Part shown: in pieces, positions 5,497-12,611 of the stretch | How the letters are laid out: every line of letters begins with the position of its first letter | How positions within the stretch are numbered: position 1 is the first letter of the stretch | NCBI GenBank assembly: GCA_964563755.1 | Contig: CAZLYC010000015.1 | Location: 1 to 16,055, forward strand | DNA length: 16,055 bases | From: JABMQF01 sp964563755 | GTDB lineage: Archaea; Nanobdellota; Nanobdellia; Woesearchaeales; UBA11576 | Reading direction: 5' to 3' | Program-made: the position numbers and the translations under genes | Notes under the pieces: generated by a model | Database searches by the model: none | What the model was told of the DNA's origin: nothing | The model's input: only the letters and a program-made list of their open reading frames with translations

Positions 5497-7959
5497 TCAT
5501 CTAAACCAGGTCTCCCTTATTCTTCTTATGACTATCTCAAGAGCCAGCAGGATAAGTGCTGCGAGGAGGAACAGGTTCCTGAACGACTGCTTCTCCACAA
5601 CAGTCCTCTTTGATGCTGACTTGACATGTTCTATTATCTGGTCAACATCTGCAGGATTGAACAGCCTTCCGTTCGTTGTCGACACGAGTGTGCCTACTTC
5701 AGGATTGAATCCTATGTACTGGTATTCCCAATCATAATTTACTCCGTATATCGCGCCGAGAACTGACTTGAAGCCTATGTCCTCATTTATGTAATATGCA
5801 CGATATGTGTCCTTGGCTGTCTTTGAGAACTCGAGGCCTTTGACTTTCGGGAACTTCTTTGTCTTGACTATCATCTCTGCTGTCTTGTTCACTCTTGCGT
5901 CAGGTATGTCTATGAAGAAGTCATTCTTCCTTTCAGGGTCTGCTATGACCCAGTTGATTATCCTGGTCATGAGCTTCGAATTCTTCCGGTCGAGCAGCTC
6001 TCCGAGGTTATTGCCTGATGAGAATACTGTAAGCGTGGCTACCCTTCCAACTCCGTGTCTCCACACGACTACTGCAGGTTCTCCTGAATCTGTAGTCATA
6101 AGTAGCTTCGCGCTTGCTTTAGGTACTACTTGATTAAAGCCGTAGAGTACAGCTGTTATGTCCAGGTCTTCTGTTATGAAGTGGTATGGGTCTATATTGA
6201 ACAGTGAGAACGCTGATCCTACATCTTTTTTCTGCGGCTCTCCGAAGAGTATGCTCAGCCTGTTGGATGTGTCTGCATTGAAATATATTCCTGCTCCATA
6301 TGTTGTGAGCTGTTTTAGGAATTTTTCGTCGAGATTTCTTCCTGTGCCGATTACATATAGCTTTATCCCGTAGTTGCTCATTGCGTTGACTACATCTATC
6401 GCTTCCTGCCTTTCAAGGTCGCTCCAGGTGAACCCATCCGAGATGAATATGCAGTTCTTGCTTCCTGTCCTGCCGCGGAGAAGATTAAAAGCTCCTTTAA
6501 GTCCTGCTGCAAAACTTGTCTGGCCTCCTTTTCCCTGGAGTCTCGCTATCTTATCGAGTGTTATTGCCTCGCTGACATACAATGGCTCGAGGTTAGCTAC
6601 AAGGTATGGCCATTCGTCGAACGCAACTACGCCTACATAATTTTTCTCGTTTATCCTTCCTATGACATCATAAGCGAGTGATTTGGATGTTGTCAATGCT
6701 GTGGTCGCTACTCCGCGTTCTGTGAACGAGCCCGATATGTCTATGACTATCACTATGTTTGATTCTCCTCTCTTGGGTTCGCCTCGTCCAAGCTGTACAG
6801 GCAGCATTGATTCGAAAGCAGAGTTCTTGTACCCTCCGTTGTCGAACGAGTTGTATCCTCCGACAACAAATAGGCCGTTGCCCTCTACGACATAATCATT
6901 TAGTCCGTCTACATCCTTGAGCTTATCGATAGGTAGATCGTTCAGGACAACCGCATAATATTTGTCGAGGTCGTCCATGTCGTCAGGAAGCTCATTGACC
7001 ATAGTCACTTCGTAAAGTTCGTCGAGTATCTGTTTTAGTGCTGATTCAGCGCCAGTCACAAAAAGGATCTGAGGCTTGGGTATTACATGTGTTGTCTTGT
7101 AGAAGACATTGTTGTTAGGGAAATAGTCCTGTGATGCGTCAGGCACTATCCTCGCTATCATCTTATGGTAGCCATCTGTGAAGTTTCTTGTGAATATGTA
7201 CTCATCCTTAGAAGTGGGTTCGTCTAGGATTATCTCATCATCGACCGCGACAATCAGCCTGACTGGCTGTTTCTGCATGCCTTCTGCGACAACCCTGCTG
7301 ATCTTGACTTTGTATGAGTTCTCGACTTCAGCTATTGTCTTGCTAGGACCATTTATGCTCACTCCGACGTCTGAGTTCACTGGCTTGAGGTCTATTGCGC
7401 TGATTGAGCTGTTCAAGCTTGCAGCAAAGAGCATGACATCGATCATCCTTGTCCCTGATGTCGCCTGGCCGTCGCTTACGAGGAGTATGTTCTTGTCTTT
7501 CTCCAGGTTATTCAGCACTCCATCCCCTATATCTGACTCCATCGGTGCTGAGATGTAGCTTACCTTGACAGGTATCTTCTTCTCAAGTTCAGCCTTGAGT
7601 CCAGGCACGAATGAGGTATCAAAAAGCTGCATCGATGTGGAGTTATCTATGAGCAGAGTGAGTGTCAGGTCTCCTGGTGTATCCTTCTCTACCTGTCCAT
7701 AAGGATCCGCGAGCGCTATGAACAGCAGCGCGAAGAGTATTGTCCTTGTTATGAACATGAATATCCTGTATTTCCTTCTAGACTTGATGAACTTGGGGTC
7801 GCTGAGTCTCTTCTTGTCTATGGCGACGAAACTCTTGGCCATTATGAATATTAAGAGTATTGTTATTGGTATGATGAGTAGCATTATCTCCGGCTTGTAG
7901 AAATCAAAATTACCTGTTGATATCGAATTCATCATCTGGGACAGGAGTTCTGTATTCAT
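5497..7959 (-). CDS. Large membrane protein with two VWA domains and a GATase-like region
   Basis: 820 residues. Two N-terminal TM helices (about 24-40 and 65-84) are followed by a first VWA domain with the MIDAS motif D105-x-S107-x-S109 and VSDG (160s). A linker with beta-rich character leads to a class I glutamine-amidotransferase-like fold (about 297-390, ILFVTGAES ... GNGLFVVGG) with no catalytic Cys seen. A second VWA domain follows, with D407-x-S409-x-S411, T481 in GGQTS and D508 in ISDGF. A C-terminal TM lies at about 796-811. Related bacterial proteins combine BatA-type anchors, VWA and GATase-like modules. Both MIDAS sites look intact, so each could bind a partner in a metal-dependent way. 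The start ATG overlaps the upstream stop (ATGA, 7959-7956), so it is translationally coupled. It is the likely membrane-facing client or partner of MoxR (inference). Confidence 0.88.
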   Translation of the reverse strand: MNTELLSQMMNSISTGNFDFYKPEIMLLIIPITILLIFIMAKSFVAIDKKRLSDPKFIKSRRKYRIFMFITRTILFALLFIALADPYGQVEKDTPGDLTLTLLIDNSTSMQLFDTSFVPGLKAELEKKIPVKVSYISAPMESDIGDGVLNNLEKDKNILLVSDGQATSGTRMIDVMLFAASLNSSISAIDLKPVNSDVGVSINGPSKTIAEVENSYKVKISRVVAEGMQKQPVRLIVAVDDEIILDEPTSKDEYIFTRNFTDGYHKMIARIVPDASQDYFPNNNVFYKTTHVIPKPQILFVTGAESALKQILDELYEVTMVNELPDDMDDLDKYYAVVLNDLPIDKLKDVDGLNDYVVEGNGLFVVGGYNSFDNGGYKNSAFESMLPVQLGRGEPKRGESNIVIVIDISGSFTERGVATTALTTSKSLAYDVIGRINEKNYVGVVAFDEWPYLVANLEPLYVSEAITLDKIARLQGKGGQTSFAAGLKGAFNLLRGRTGSKNCIFISDGFTWSDLERQEAIDVVNAMSNYGIKLYVIGTGRNLDEKFLKQLTTYGAGIYFNADTSNRLSILFGEPQKKDVGSAFSLFNIDPYHFITEDLDITAVLYGFNQVVPKASAKLLMTTDSGEPAVVVWRHGVGRVATLTVFSSGNNLGELLDRKNSKLMTRIINWVIADPERKNDFFIDIPDARVNKTAEMIVKTKKFPKVKGLEFSKTAKDTYRAYYINEDIGFKSVLGAIYGVNYDWEYQYIGFNPEVGTLVSTTNGRLFNPADVDQIIEHVKSASKRTVVEKQSFRNLFLLAALILLALEIVIRRIRETWFR

Positions 7960-9836
7960 AGGTCACCCCTGAATTTTATCCATAATAGTTCAATGAATAT
8001 CCCTGCGAGCAGGCCTATTATGAAATGCCTTGTGAGGTCGAAAGGTATCTTCTCGCGTGTCTTGGCTCCATCATCTATTATTCCTGTCTTCTTGTTTAGG
8101 TCTTCACCATTTATGTTTGACTCCTGTTCATTCAGTATGTTTGCAACAAAGTTTCTGGTCTCTGTCCTGTATATGCCTTGTTTAGTGAGAAGTATCGTCT
8201 CAGCATCTATCTTGCCGAATGGAGTTGTAACCTTCTGTTTTTCTAGCATATTCACGAGTCTTCCTGTCTTGAAGTTTAGCTCTGATAGGTCCTGCTTTTT
8301 TATTGCCATGTCAAAAAGCCTCTTCCAGAAGACAGGGTAGTATATGTCAAGCTTGAAGTCAGAGTATTCATCCATGAAACCGACATATGCGACCATGCCT
8401 TTGTCATGGTTTCTTATTGCGACCATGGTGACATTGTTTGCGGTTGTAGCGAGGACTGTCGTGCCAGAGACAGGTTTCACATCAAGATATTTCTTGACCC
8501 TGCCGAAATTCATGTCTTCTGTTAGTGTGGTATCATATGCTGGCATGACATATTGTTCGCTGTCTATGAGGACAGGGCTTCCCATGTCTCTTCTCTCGAC
8601 AGGAAGCATGCCTGAAAAGTCTATGTATGTGAGTTCAGGCTGTGCGATGACGATAAGAGCTGCGCCGTCTGACACCTTCTTCTTTATGCTCTTCATCATG
8701 CCCGGCAATATCAGGTCCTTGTTGATGCTGCTTATGATTATTATCTCGTGGTTTATTTCAGGGACTTTAGGAGGCACTCCTCTCTCAACTCTTACAGATT
8801 CAACTAAATCGAGTGCTGTCGTCAAGTGCTTTGATGCGGAATTTGATATCAAGAGCAACGGATGGGCAACATCAGAAGGCGCTGATAGGTATACTTCGTT
8901 GTCAAGCGCAAGGTCATCATGTCCCTGCGCAGTTTTTATCGAGAATTTTGAAAGCGCAGCCGGCGTCGGGAAACTTACGACTTCTACGGCCTTTGATTCT
9001 ATAGTGAGCTCCTTGACTGTCAGGTTTGCACCTTCCACGTCGAGCATTATAGTCTCGTTCTGGTCATTGAAATTCTTTATCTGGACAGATACCTGGTCTT
9101 CCTTTATGTCCATATCCACTATCCCTATATTCTTGGCTTTCCTGCTCTCCATGTCTTTCGTGTTGACCATCTCGACAATCAGGCCTCTTGATTCGAGTAT
9201 GCTCTTCGCGGCATTGAAATCTTTCTGGCTTCCTGTCTCTATGAAATCAGATATGACCACGACCTTGTCTTTTTCCTTGACATAGTTTCCGGCAAATATC
9301 ATCGCGTCGAATACGTTTGTGGGAGTGTCCCTTGGTTTTATTGTGTCTAACTCTTCACGTGCCTTTGCGGAATCTCCTGTCTCAAGCAGCAGTTCAGGCA
9401 CAGAGCTTATGAGTATTATCGCGTTCTTGCTTCCAAGTCTTTCTTTCGCTATATCTACTCCTCGTTCAAACCTTGATTGCCCGTCTATCATTGTCTGGGA
9501 TGATGCTGATGCATCAAGGACTATCGCTGTCTTTTCGACAAAAATATCCTCAGTCACTGTCATGAATGGCTTTGCAAGAGCTATCGCGAATGCTATTATG
9601 ATCAGTATCTGCAGGATGAGCAGAGGGTCACGTATGAACCTTCTTAGGAAGCTTGTCTTGTCTGACTTCGCGGATTCTTTTATCAGGAACATGAGAGCAG
9701 GTACTGTCTGCGACTTAGGCCTTGGTCTTATCAGGTAGACAAGTAGTATGGGTATTAGTGCGAGAAGTCCCCATAGCCCTGCCTGGTCCATAAGGTGCTG
9801 ATTCGCTACCTCTTTTATCAGCTCAAAAAAAGCCAT
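7956..9836 (-). CDS. BatA-like membrane protein with VWA domain (first gene of the MoxR operon)
   Basis: 626 residues. The N-terminus has the BatA-type anchor: TM1 (about 20-36), a basic RPRPKSQTVPALMFL segment, and TM2 (about 71-90). A VWA domain follows, with MIDAS D108-x-S110-x-S112, a Thr in TPTN and a later VISDF. After it come beta-rich regions and a ThuA/GATase-like stretch, then a closing TM helix at about 605-621. The overall plan matches the neighbouring 820-residue protein but with one VWA, so the two are probably diverged relatives that assemble together (inference). It starts at the ATG at 9836, only a few bases after the predicted transcription start, with no Shine-Dalgarno site: a near-leaderless start. 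It ends in an ATGA overlap with the next gene. Confidence 0.88.
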   Translation of the reverse strand: MAFFELIKEVANQHLMDQAGLWGLLALIPILLVYLIRPRPKSQTVPALMFLIKESAKSDKTSFLRRFIRDPLLILQILIIIAFAIALAKPFMTVTEDIFVEKTAIVLDASASSQTMIDGQSRFERGVDIAKERLGSKNAIILISSVPELLLETGDSAKAREELDTIKPRDTPTNVFDAMIFAGNYVKEKDKVVVISDFIETGSQKDFNAAKSILESRGLIVEMVNTKDMESRKAKNIGIVDMDIKEDQVSVQIKNFNDQNETIMLDVEGANLTVKELTIESKAVEVVSFPTPAALSKFSIKTAQGHDDLALDNEVYLSAPSDVAHPLLLISNSASKHLTTALDLVESVRVERGVPPKVPEINHEIIIISSINKDLILPGMMKSIKKKVSDGAALIVIAQPELTYIDFSGMLPVERRDMGSPVLIDSEQYVMPAYDTTLTEDMNFGRVKKYLDVKPVSGTTVLATTANNVTMVAIRNHDKGMVAYVGFMDEYSDFKLDIYYPVFWKRLFDMAIKKQDLSELNFKTGRLVNMLEKQKVTTPFGKIDAETILLTKQGIYRTETRNFVANILNEQESNINGEDLNKKTGIIDDGAKTREKIPFDLTRHFIIGLLAGIFIELLWIKFRGDL

Positions 9837-9861
9837 TTTTTATGGTTCTTGAGTGATTTCA

Positions 9862-9871
9862 AGTATATAAA
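9862..9871 (-). promoter_or_regulatory. TATA box of the MoxR/VWA operon
   Basis: On the minus strand TTTATATACT lies about 26-35 bases before the ATG at 9836. That predicts a transcription start within a few bases of the start codon, in agreement with the missing Shine-Dalgarno site. Confidence 0.6.
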
Positions 9872-9903
9872 GCTGTTGTCTCTAAAGCACAGTATAGCAG
9901 CGC

Positions 9904-9933
9904 CGTAGCCAATATAGTGGGTTTGTGGCTACG
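9904..9933. promoter_or_regulatory. Inverted repeat between two divergent promoters (possible operator)
   Basis: CGTAGCC (9904-9910) and GGCTACG (9927-9933) are perfect 7-base arms with a 16-base spacer. They lie upstream of both divergent TATA boxes (9862-9871 minus, 9939-9947 plus); the right arm ends just before the plus-strand BRE. A regulator bound here could affect both directions. Confidence 0.4.
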
Positions 9934-9938
9934 AAAAC

Positions 9939-9947
9939 TATATAAAA
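9939..9947 (+). promoter_or_regulatory. TATA box of the 205-residue orphan gene
   Basis: TATATAAAA preceded by BRE-like CGAAAAC. The expected start site is near 9968-9970, giving a leader of about 30 bases that contains AAAGGAGG (9983-9990), seven bases before the ATG at 9998. Confidence 0.65.
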
Positions 9948-9997
9948 CTAAGGACATTGGTAGATAATATTCATGTTAGACAAAAGGAGGCATAAAA

Positions 9998-10615
9998 ATG
10001 GCAGATGAAAAGAAAAAGCCAAAATATGATCTTGATAAGATTGTCAGTGACCTTGATCCTGACAAGATAAATGACCAGGTTGAGCTCAAGCACAGGGAAG
10101 CCAGGGCTAAACACGCGGTCAAGAATGTCAAGGTCGATGATTACAACGCTTTCTTAAAAGAAGTCACGACATATCTGAAGCATCATCACAAGTCGGTCTA
10201 CAAAGCTGAACTTCCAGAGCACATGGCAAGCGGAAGAGTGAGGGAAATCCTGGACCAGATATACAGGAAAGAAGGCGGGATGGTAGGAGCTTTTAGGGAA
10301 GCCAAGAAGGGCAACATGGCAAAAGTTCTTGATAATCTTGCGGAAGCGATGGAGACCGAGGAGAGAGGCAACTATGTCCAGCACGTAATGAACCAGATAG
10401 ACCCGCAGGATTTTGATGGTCATGTCGATCTTGTCAAGCAGTACGTCGGCAAGTATGGTTCATTGCTGCCTAAAGGATTCAAGTCAAAATCTGCTGAGCA
10501 GCTTGCGCACGAGTATGAAGGGCTGATAAAACAACATATAGGAATAGTCGAGGCTGCAAAGAGCTCTCTTAAGAAATACGAGCCTGGCGGAAAGAAAGAA
10601 GAAAAGAAGAAGTAA
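9998..10615 (+). CDS. Charged all-helical cytoplasmic protein, unknown function
   Basis: 205 residues, with no signal peptide or TM segment. Lys-rich tails (MADEKKKPK at the start, GGKKEEKKK at the end) flank a helical core with many Asp, Glu, Lys and His, including KHHHK near residues 61-65. No known domain or catalytic motif is recognised. The gene has one of the best expression signals in the window: a clear TATA box, AAAGGAGG seven bases upstream, and T-tracts after the stop. It therefore looks like its own strongly expressed transcription unit. Its neighbour downstream on the same strand also begins with a Lys/Glu-rich helix, but has its own promoter. The basic tails would suit nucleic-acid or ribosome association (weak inference). 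Confidence 0.75.
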   Translation: MADEKKKPKYDLDKIVSDLDPDKINDQVELKHREARAKHAVKNVKVDDYNAFLKEVTTYLKHHHKSVYKAELPEHMASGRVREILDQIYRKEGGMVGAFREAKKGNMAKVLDNLAEAMETEERGNYVQHVMNQIDPQDFDGHVDLVKQYVGKYGSLLPKGFKSKSAEQLAHEYEGLIKQHIGIVEAAKSSLKKYEPGGKKEEKKK

Positions 10616-10646
10616 TTTTTTCATTGAATTTTTTATATTTCTTTTT
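10616..10646 (+). terminator. T-tract terminator after the 205-residue orphan gene
   Basis: Three runs of T (10616-10621, 10629-10634, 10642-10646) directly follow the TAA stop without a GC-rich hairpin, which is the usual archaeal terminator form. Confidence 0.65.
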
Positions 10647-10688
10647 GTACGATGTCATGACAATTTTGTCGCACTAGCCTATTCTCCT

Positions 10689-10708
10689 GTTTATAAGTAT
10701 TTATAAAC
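10689..10708. promoter_or_regulatory. Perfect AT-rich palindrome upstream of the nucleotidyltransferase gene
   Basis: GTTTATAA (10689-10696) and TTATAAAC (10701-10708) are exact 8-base arms around GTAT. It ends about 12 bases before the TATA-like TTATATAA at 10721-10728. It could be an operator or a second TATA element. Confidence 0.5.
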
Positions 10709-10720
10709 GTTCTATGCTTA

Positions 10721-10728
10721 TTATATAA
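10721..10728 (+). promoter_or_regulatory. TATA box of the nucleotidyltransferase fusion gene
   Basis: TTATATAA lies about 60 bases before the ATG at 10785. It would start transcription near 10750, leaving a leader of about 35 bases with GAGGTG at 10774-10779, five bases before the start codon. Confidence 0.5.
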
Positions 10729-10784
10729 GTGGAATTTCAGATTCCCCACATATTGCAATCACACATAGTTGATGAGGTGCGTCA

Positions 10785-12611
10785 ATGGTCAAGAAAGAAG
10801 AAGAGAAAAAGGAACAGGAGAAGCAGAAGGAAGAAGACGAGATGATGAAGAAGCTTCCTAAGGATGTTCAGGACAAGCTCAAGGAGATAAAGGATAAGCT
10901 TGACATATTCCAAAAAGAAGCTCTGAAGAAGTTCGAGAACTACATAATGGGCATTGCGCTCATGCCTCCGAGCAAACAGGGGGACAAGGTAGATGAAAGC
11001 AAGATAAACATTCTGGTACTTATTGATGATTCTGATTCGCAGAAGATGACTAAGCTTGAGCTCAAGGAGAAGCTTAGCACAATAATGGCCAAGATGGCCC
11101 AGGACATCGACCCAAGGCTCAGCCCTCAGACAGTTATACTCTCAGAAGTGTGGCAGTCATGCTTCGACGCTAAGTATGATATGCTGCAGCTTTTTGCCAT
11201 GTCTGCGCCGGTCTATGACACAGGCATGGTGTCTGCATTGAAGATAGGAGAGATACACAAGGAGATGGTCCTGAAGAAATTCGAGAAGTATATTGTTTCA
11301 TACGTTCTTTTCGGCTCTCTCACAAGAGGGCAGACTACATCTAAGTCAGATATCGACGTGGCGATAATAGTCGACGATACAGATGTTAAGAAGATGACCC
11401 GTGCAGAGTTAAAAGACAAGCTCAGGGCAATCATCATCGGCATGGGGCTTGACGCAGGCGACATGACCGGCATCAAGAATAAGCTCAATATCCAGGTCTA
11501 CATACTGACTGATTTCTGGGATTCTGTTAAAGAAGCGAACCCAGTGATATTCACCATACTCAGGGACGGAGTCCCATTGTATGACAGGGGAATCTTCATG
11601 CCATGGAAGCAGCTCTTGAGGATGGGCAAGATAAAACCGAGCGCAGAAGCGATTGACATGTTCATGGCTTCAGGCGAGCAGATGGTGGCAAGAGTCAAGA
11701 GCAGGCTCAAGCAGGTTGTCGAGGCAGAGATATACTGGAGCACTCTTACTCCGACACAGGCAGCTTTGATGCTTTACGGTATACCGCCGCCCACTCCTGC
11801 CGAGACCATAACTCTCGTCGAGGATGTCTTTGTAAAGAAGGAGAAGCTTCTTGAGGATAAGTATGTGGATACTCTTAAGGATATAAGGAAGTACTATAAG
11901 GGCATCGAGCACGGCGAGATGGAGAACATCTCAGGGAAGGAGATAGATGAACTGCTCGATAAGGCTGACAAGTACCTCAAGAGGATTAACAGGCTATTCA
12001 CGCAGATAGAGAAGATGAAAGAGGAAGAATCGATGCTGCACGTGTATGACACGGTAGTCACGATAATCAGGGACGTCCTGATGCTTGAAGGCGTCGAGCG
12101 AGTGAAAGACCTGGAAGTGATAAAGTACTTCGAGAGCGAGCTTGTCCACAGGGGGAAAATTCCTGAGAAGTTCCTGAGGATGCTGAACCACGTGGTCAAG
12201 GCGAAGCAGGACTATGACGAGAAGAAACTCACGAAGGCGGACATCGAGAATGTCAAGAAAGAAAGCCGCGAGATGGTGAAGTTCCTTGTTGAGTACATGC
12301 AGCGCAAGCGCGGTCGCGAGATCGAACGCGCGAGGATACGCGTGAAGCATGGCGACAGGTATGGCGAGGTCATACTTCTGGAAGACACAGCATTCATAAT
12401 ACATGACATAGACCAGGAAGACAAGGAGATAACAAAGGCAAAGATAAAGCCAGACGGCAGTCTTACAGAGTACCAGAAATCGACGATAGAAGAGATGGAG
12501 CAGCATCTGGCGAAGTATGCTATACCTCCCAAGGTATTCATCAAGGAACCTATCTTCGAGAACATGAAAGAAGTGTTCGGGAAAGACGTGGAAGTGCTTC
12601 TTAATTATTGA
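10785..12611 (+). CDS. Tandem nucleotidyltransferase protein (degenerate plus intact copy) with helical HEPN-like C-terminal regions
   Basis: 608 residues, apparently cytoplasmic. A Lys/Glu-rich coiled segment (1-45) comes first. Two related Pol-beta-type nucleotidyltransferase domains follow (about 45-150 and 160-280). They share ALKKFENYI/VLKKFEKYI, DDSDSQKMTKLELKEKL/DDTDVKKMTRAELKDKL and SEVWQS/TDFWDS. The second has the active-site pattern FGSLTRG (176-182) then SDID (188-191, D189 and D191). In the first the GS motif is gone and SDID has become SKIN (72-75), so it should be inactive. Residues about 284-410 are a helical bundle of HEPN-like appearance (QAALMLYGIPPPTP; R368 and H376 seven residues apart, not the canonical RX4-6H spacing). 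A second helical region (about 417-510) and a beta-rich end follow. Nucleotide transfer to a protein or RNA is plausible, by analogy with MNT/HEPN proteins. The target is unknown. Confidence 0.8.
   Translation: MVKKEEEKKEQEKQKEEDEMMKKLPKDVQDKLKEIKDKLDIFQKEALKKFENYIMGIALMPPSKQGDKVDESKINILVLIDDSDSQKMTKLELKEKLSTIMAKMAQDIDPRLSPQTVILSEVWQSCFDAKYDMLQLFAMSAPVYDTGMVSALKIGEIHKEMVLKKFEKYIVSYVLFGSLTRGQTTSKSDIDVAIIVDDTDVKKMTRAELKDKLRAIIIGMGLDAGDMTGIKNKLNIQVYILTDFWDSVKEANPVIFTILRDGVPLYDRGIFMPWKQLLRMGKIKPSAEAIDMFMASGEQMVARVKSRLKQVVEAEIYWSTLTPTQAALMLYGIPPPTPAETITLVEDVFVKKEKLLEDKYVDTLKDIRKYYKGIEHGEMENISGKEIDELLDKADKYLKRINRLFTQIEKMKEEESMLHVYDTVVTIIRDVLMLEGVERVKDLEVIKYFESELVHRGKIPEKFLRMLNHVVKAKQDYDEKKLTKADIENVKKESREMVKFLVEYMQRKRGREIERARIRVKHGDRYGEVILLEDTAFIIHDIDQEDKEITKAKIKPDGSLTEYQKSTIEEMEQHLAKYAIPPKVFIKEPIFENMKEVFGKDVEVLLNY

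Noticed and set aside
8344..9285. 313-codon plus-strand ORF
   Set aside because: It lies wholly antisense to the BatA-like gene, whose protein has clear VWA and TM features; the Ser/Thr/Met-rich composition is typical of an antisense shadow.
12605..12611. Gene fusion or frameshift between the nucleotidyltransferase and ABC genes
   Set aside because: The genes are on opposite strands and simply overlap by 7 bases at their stop codons.
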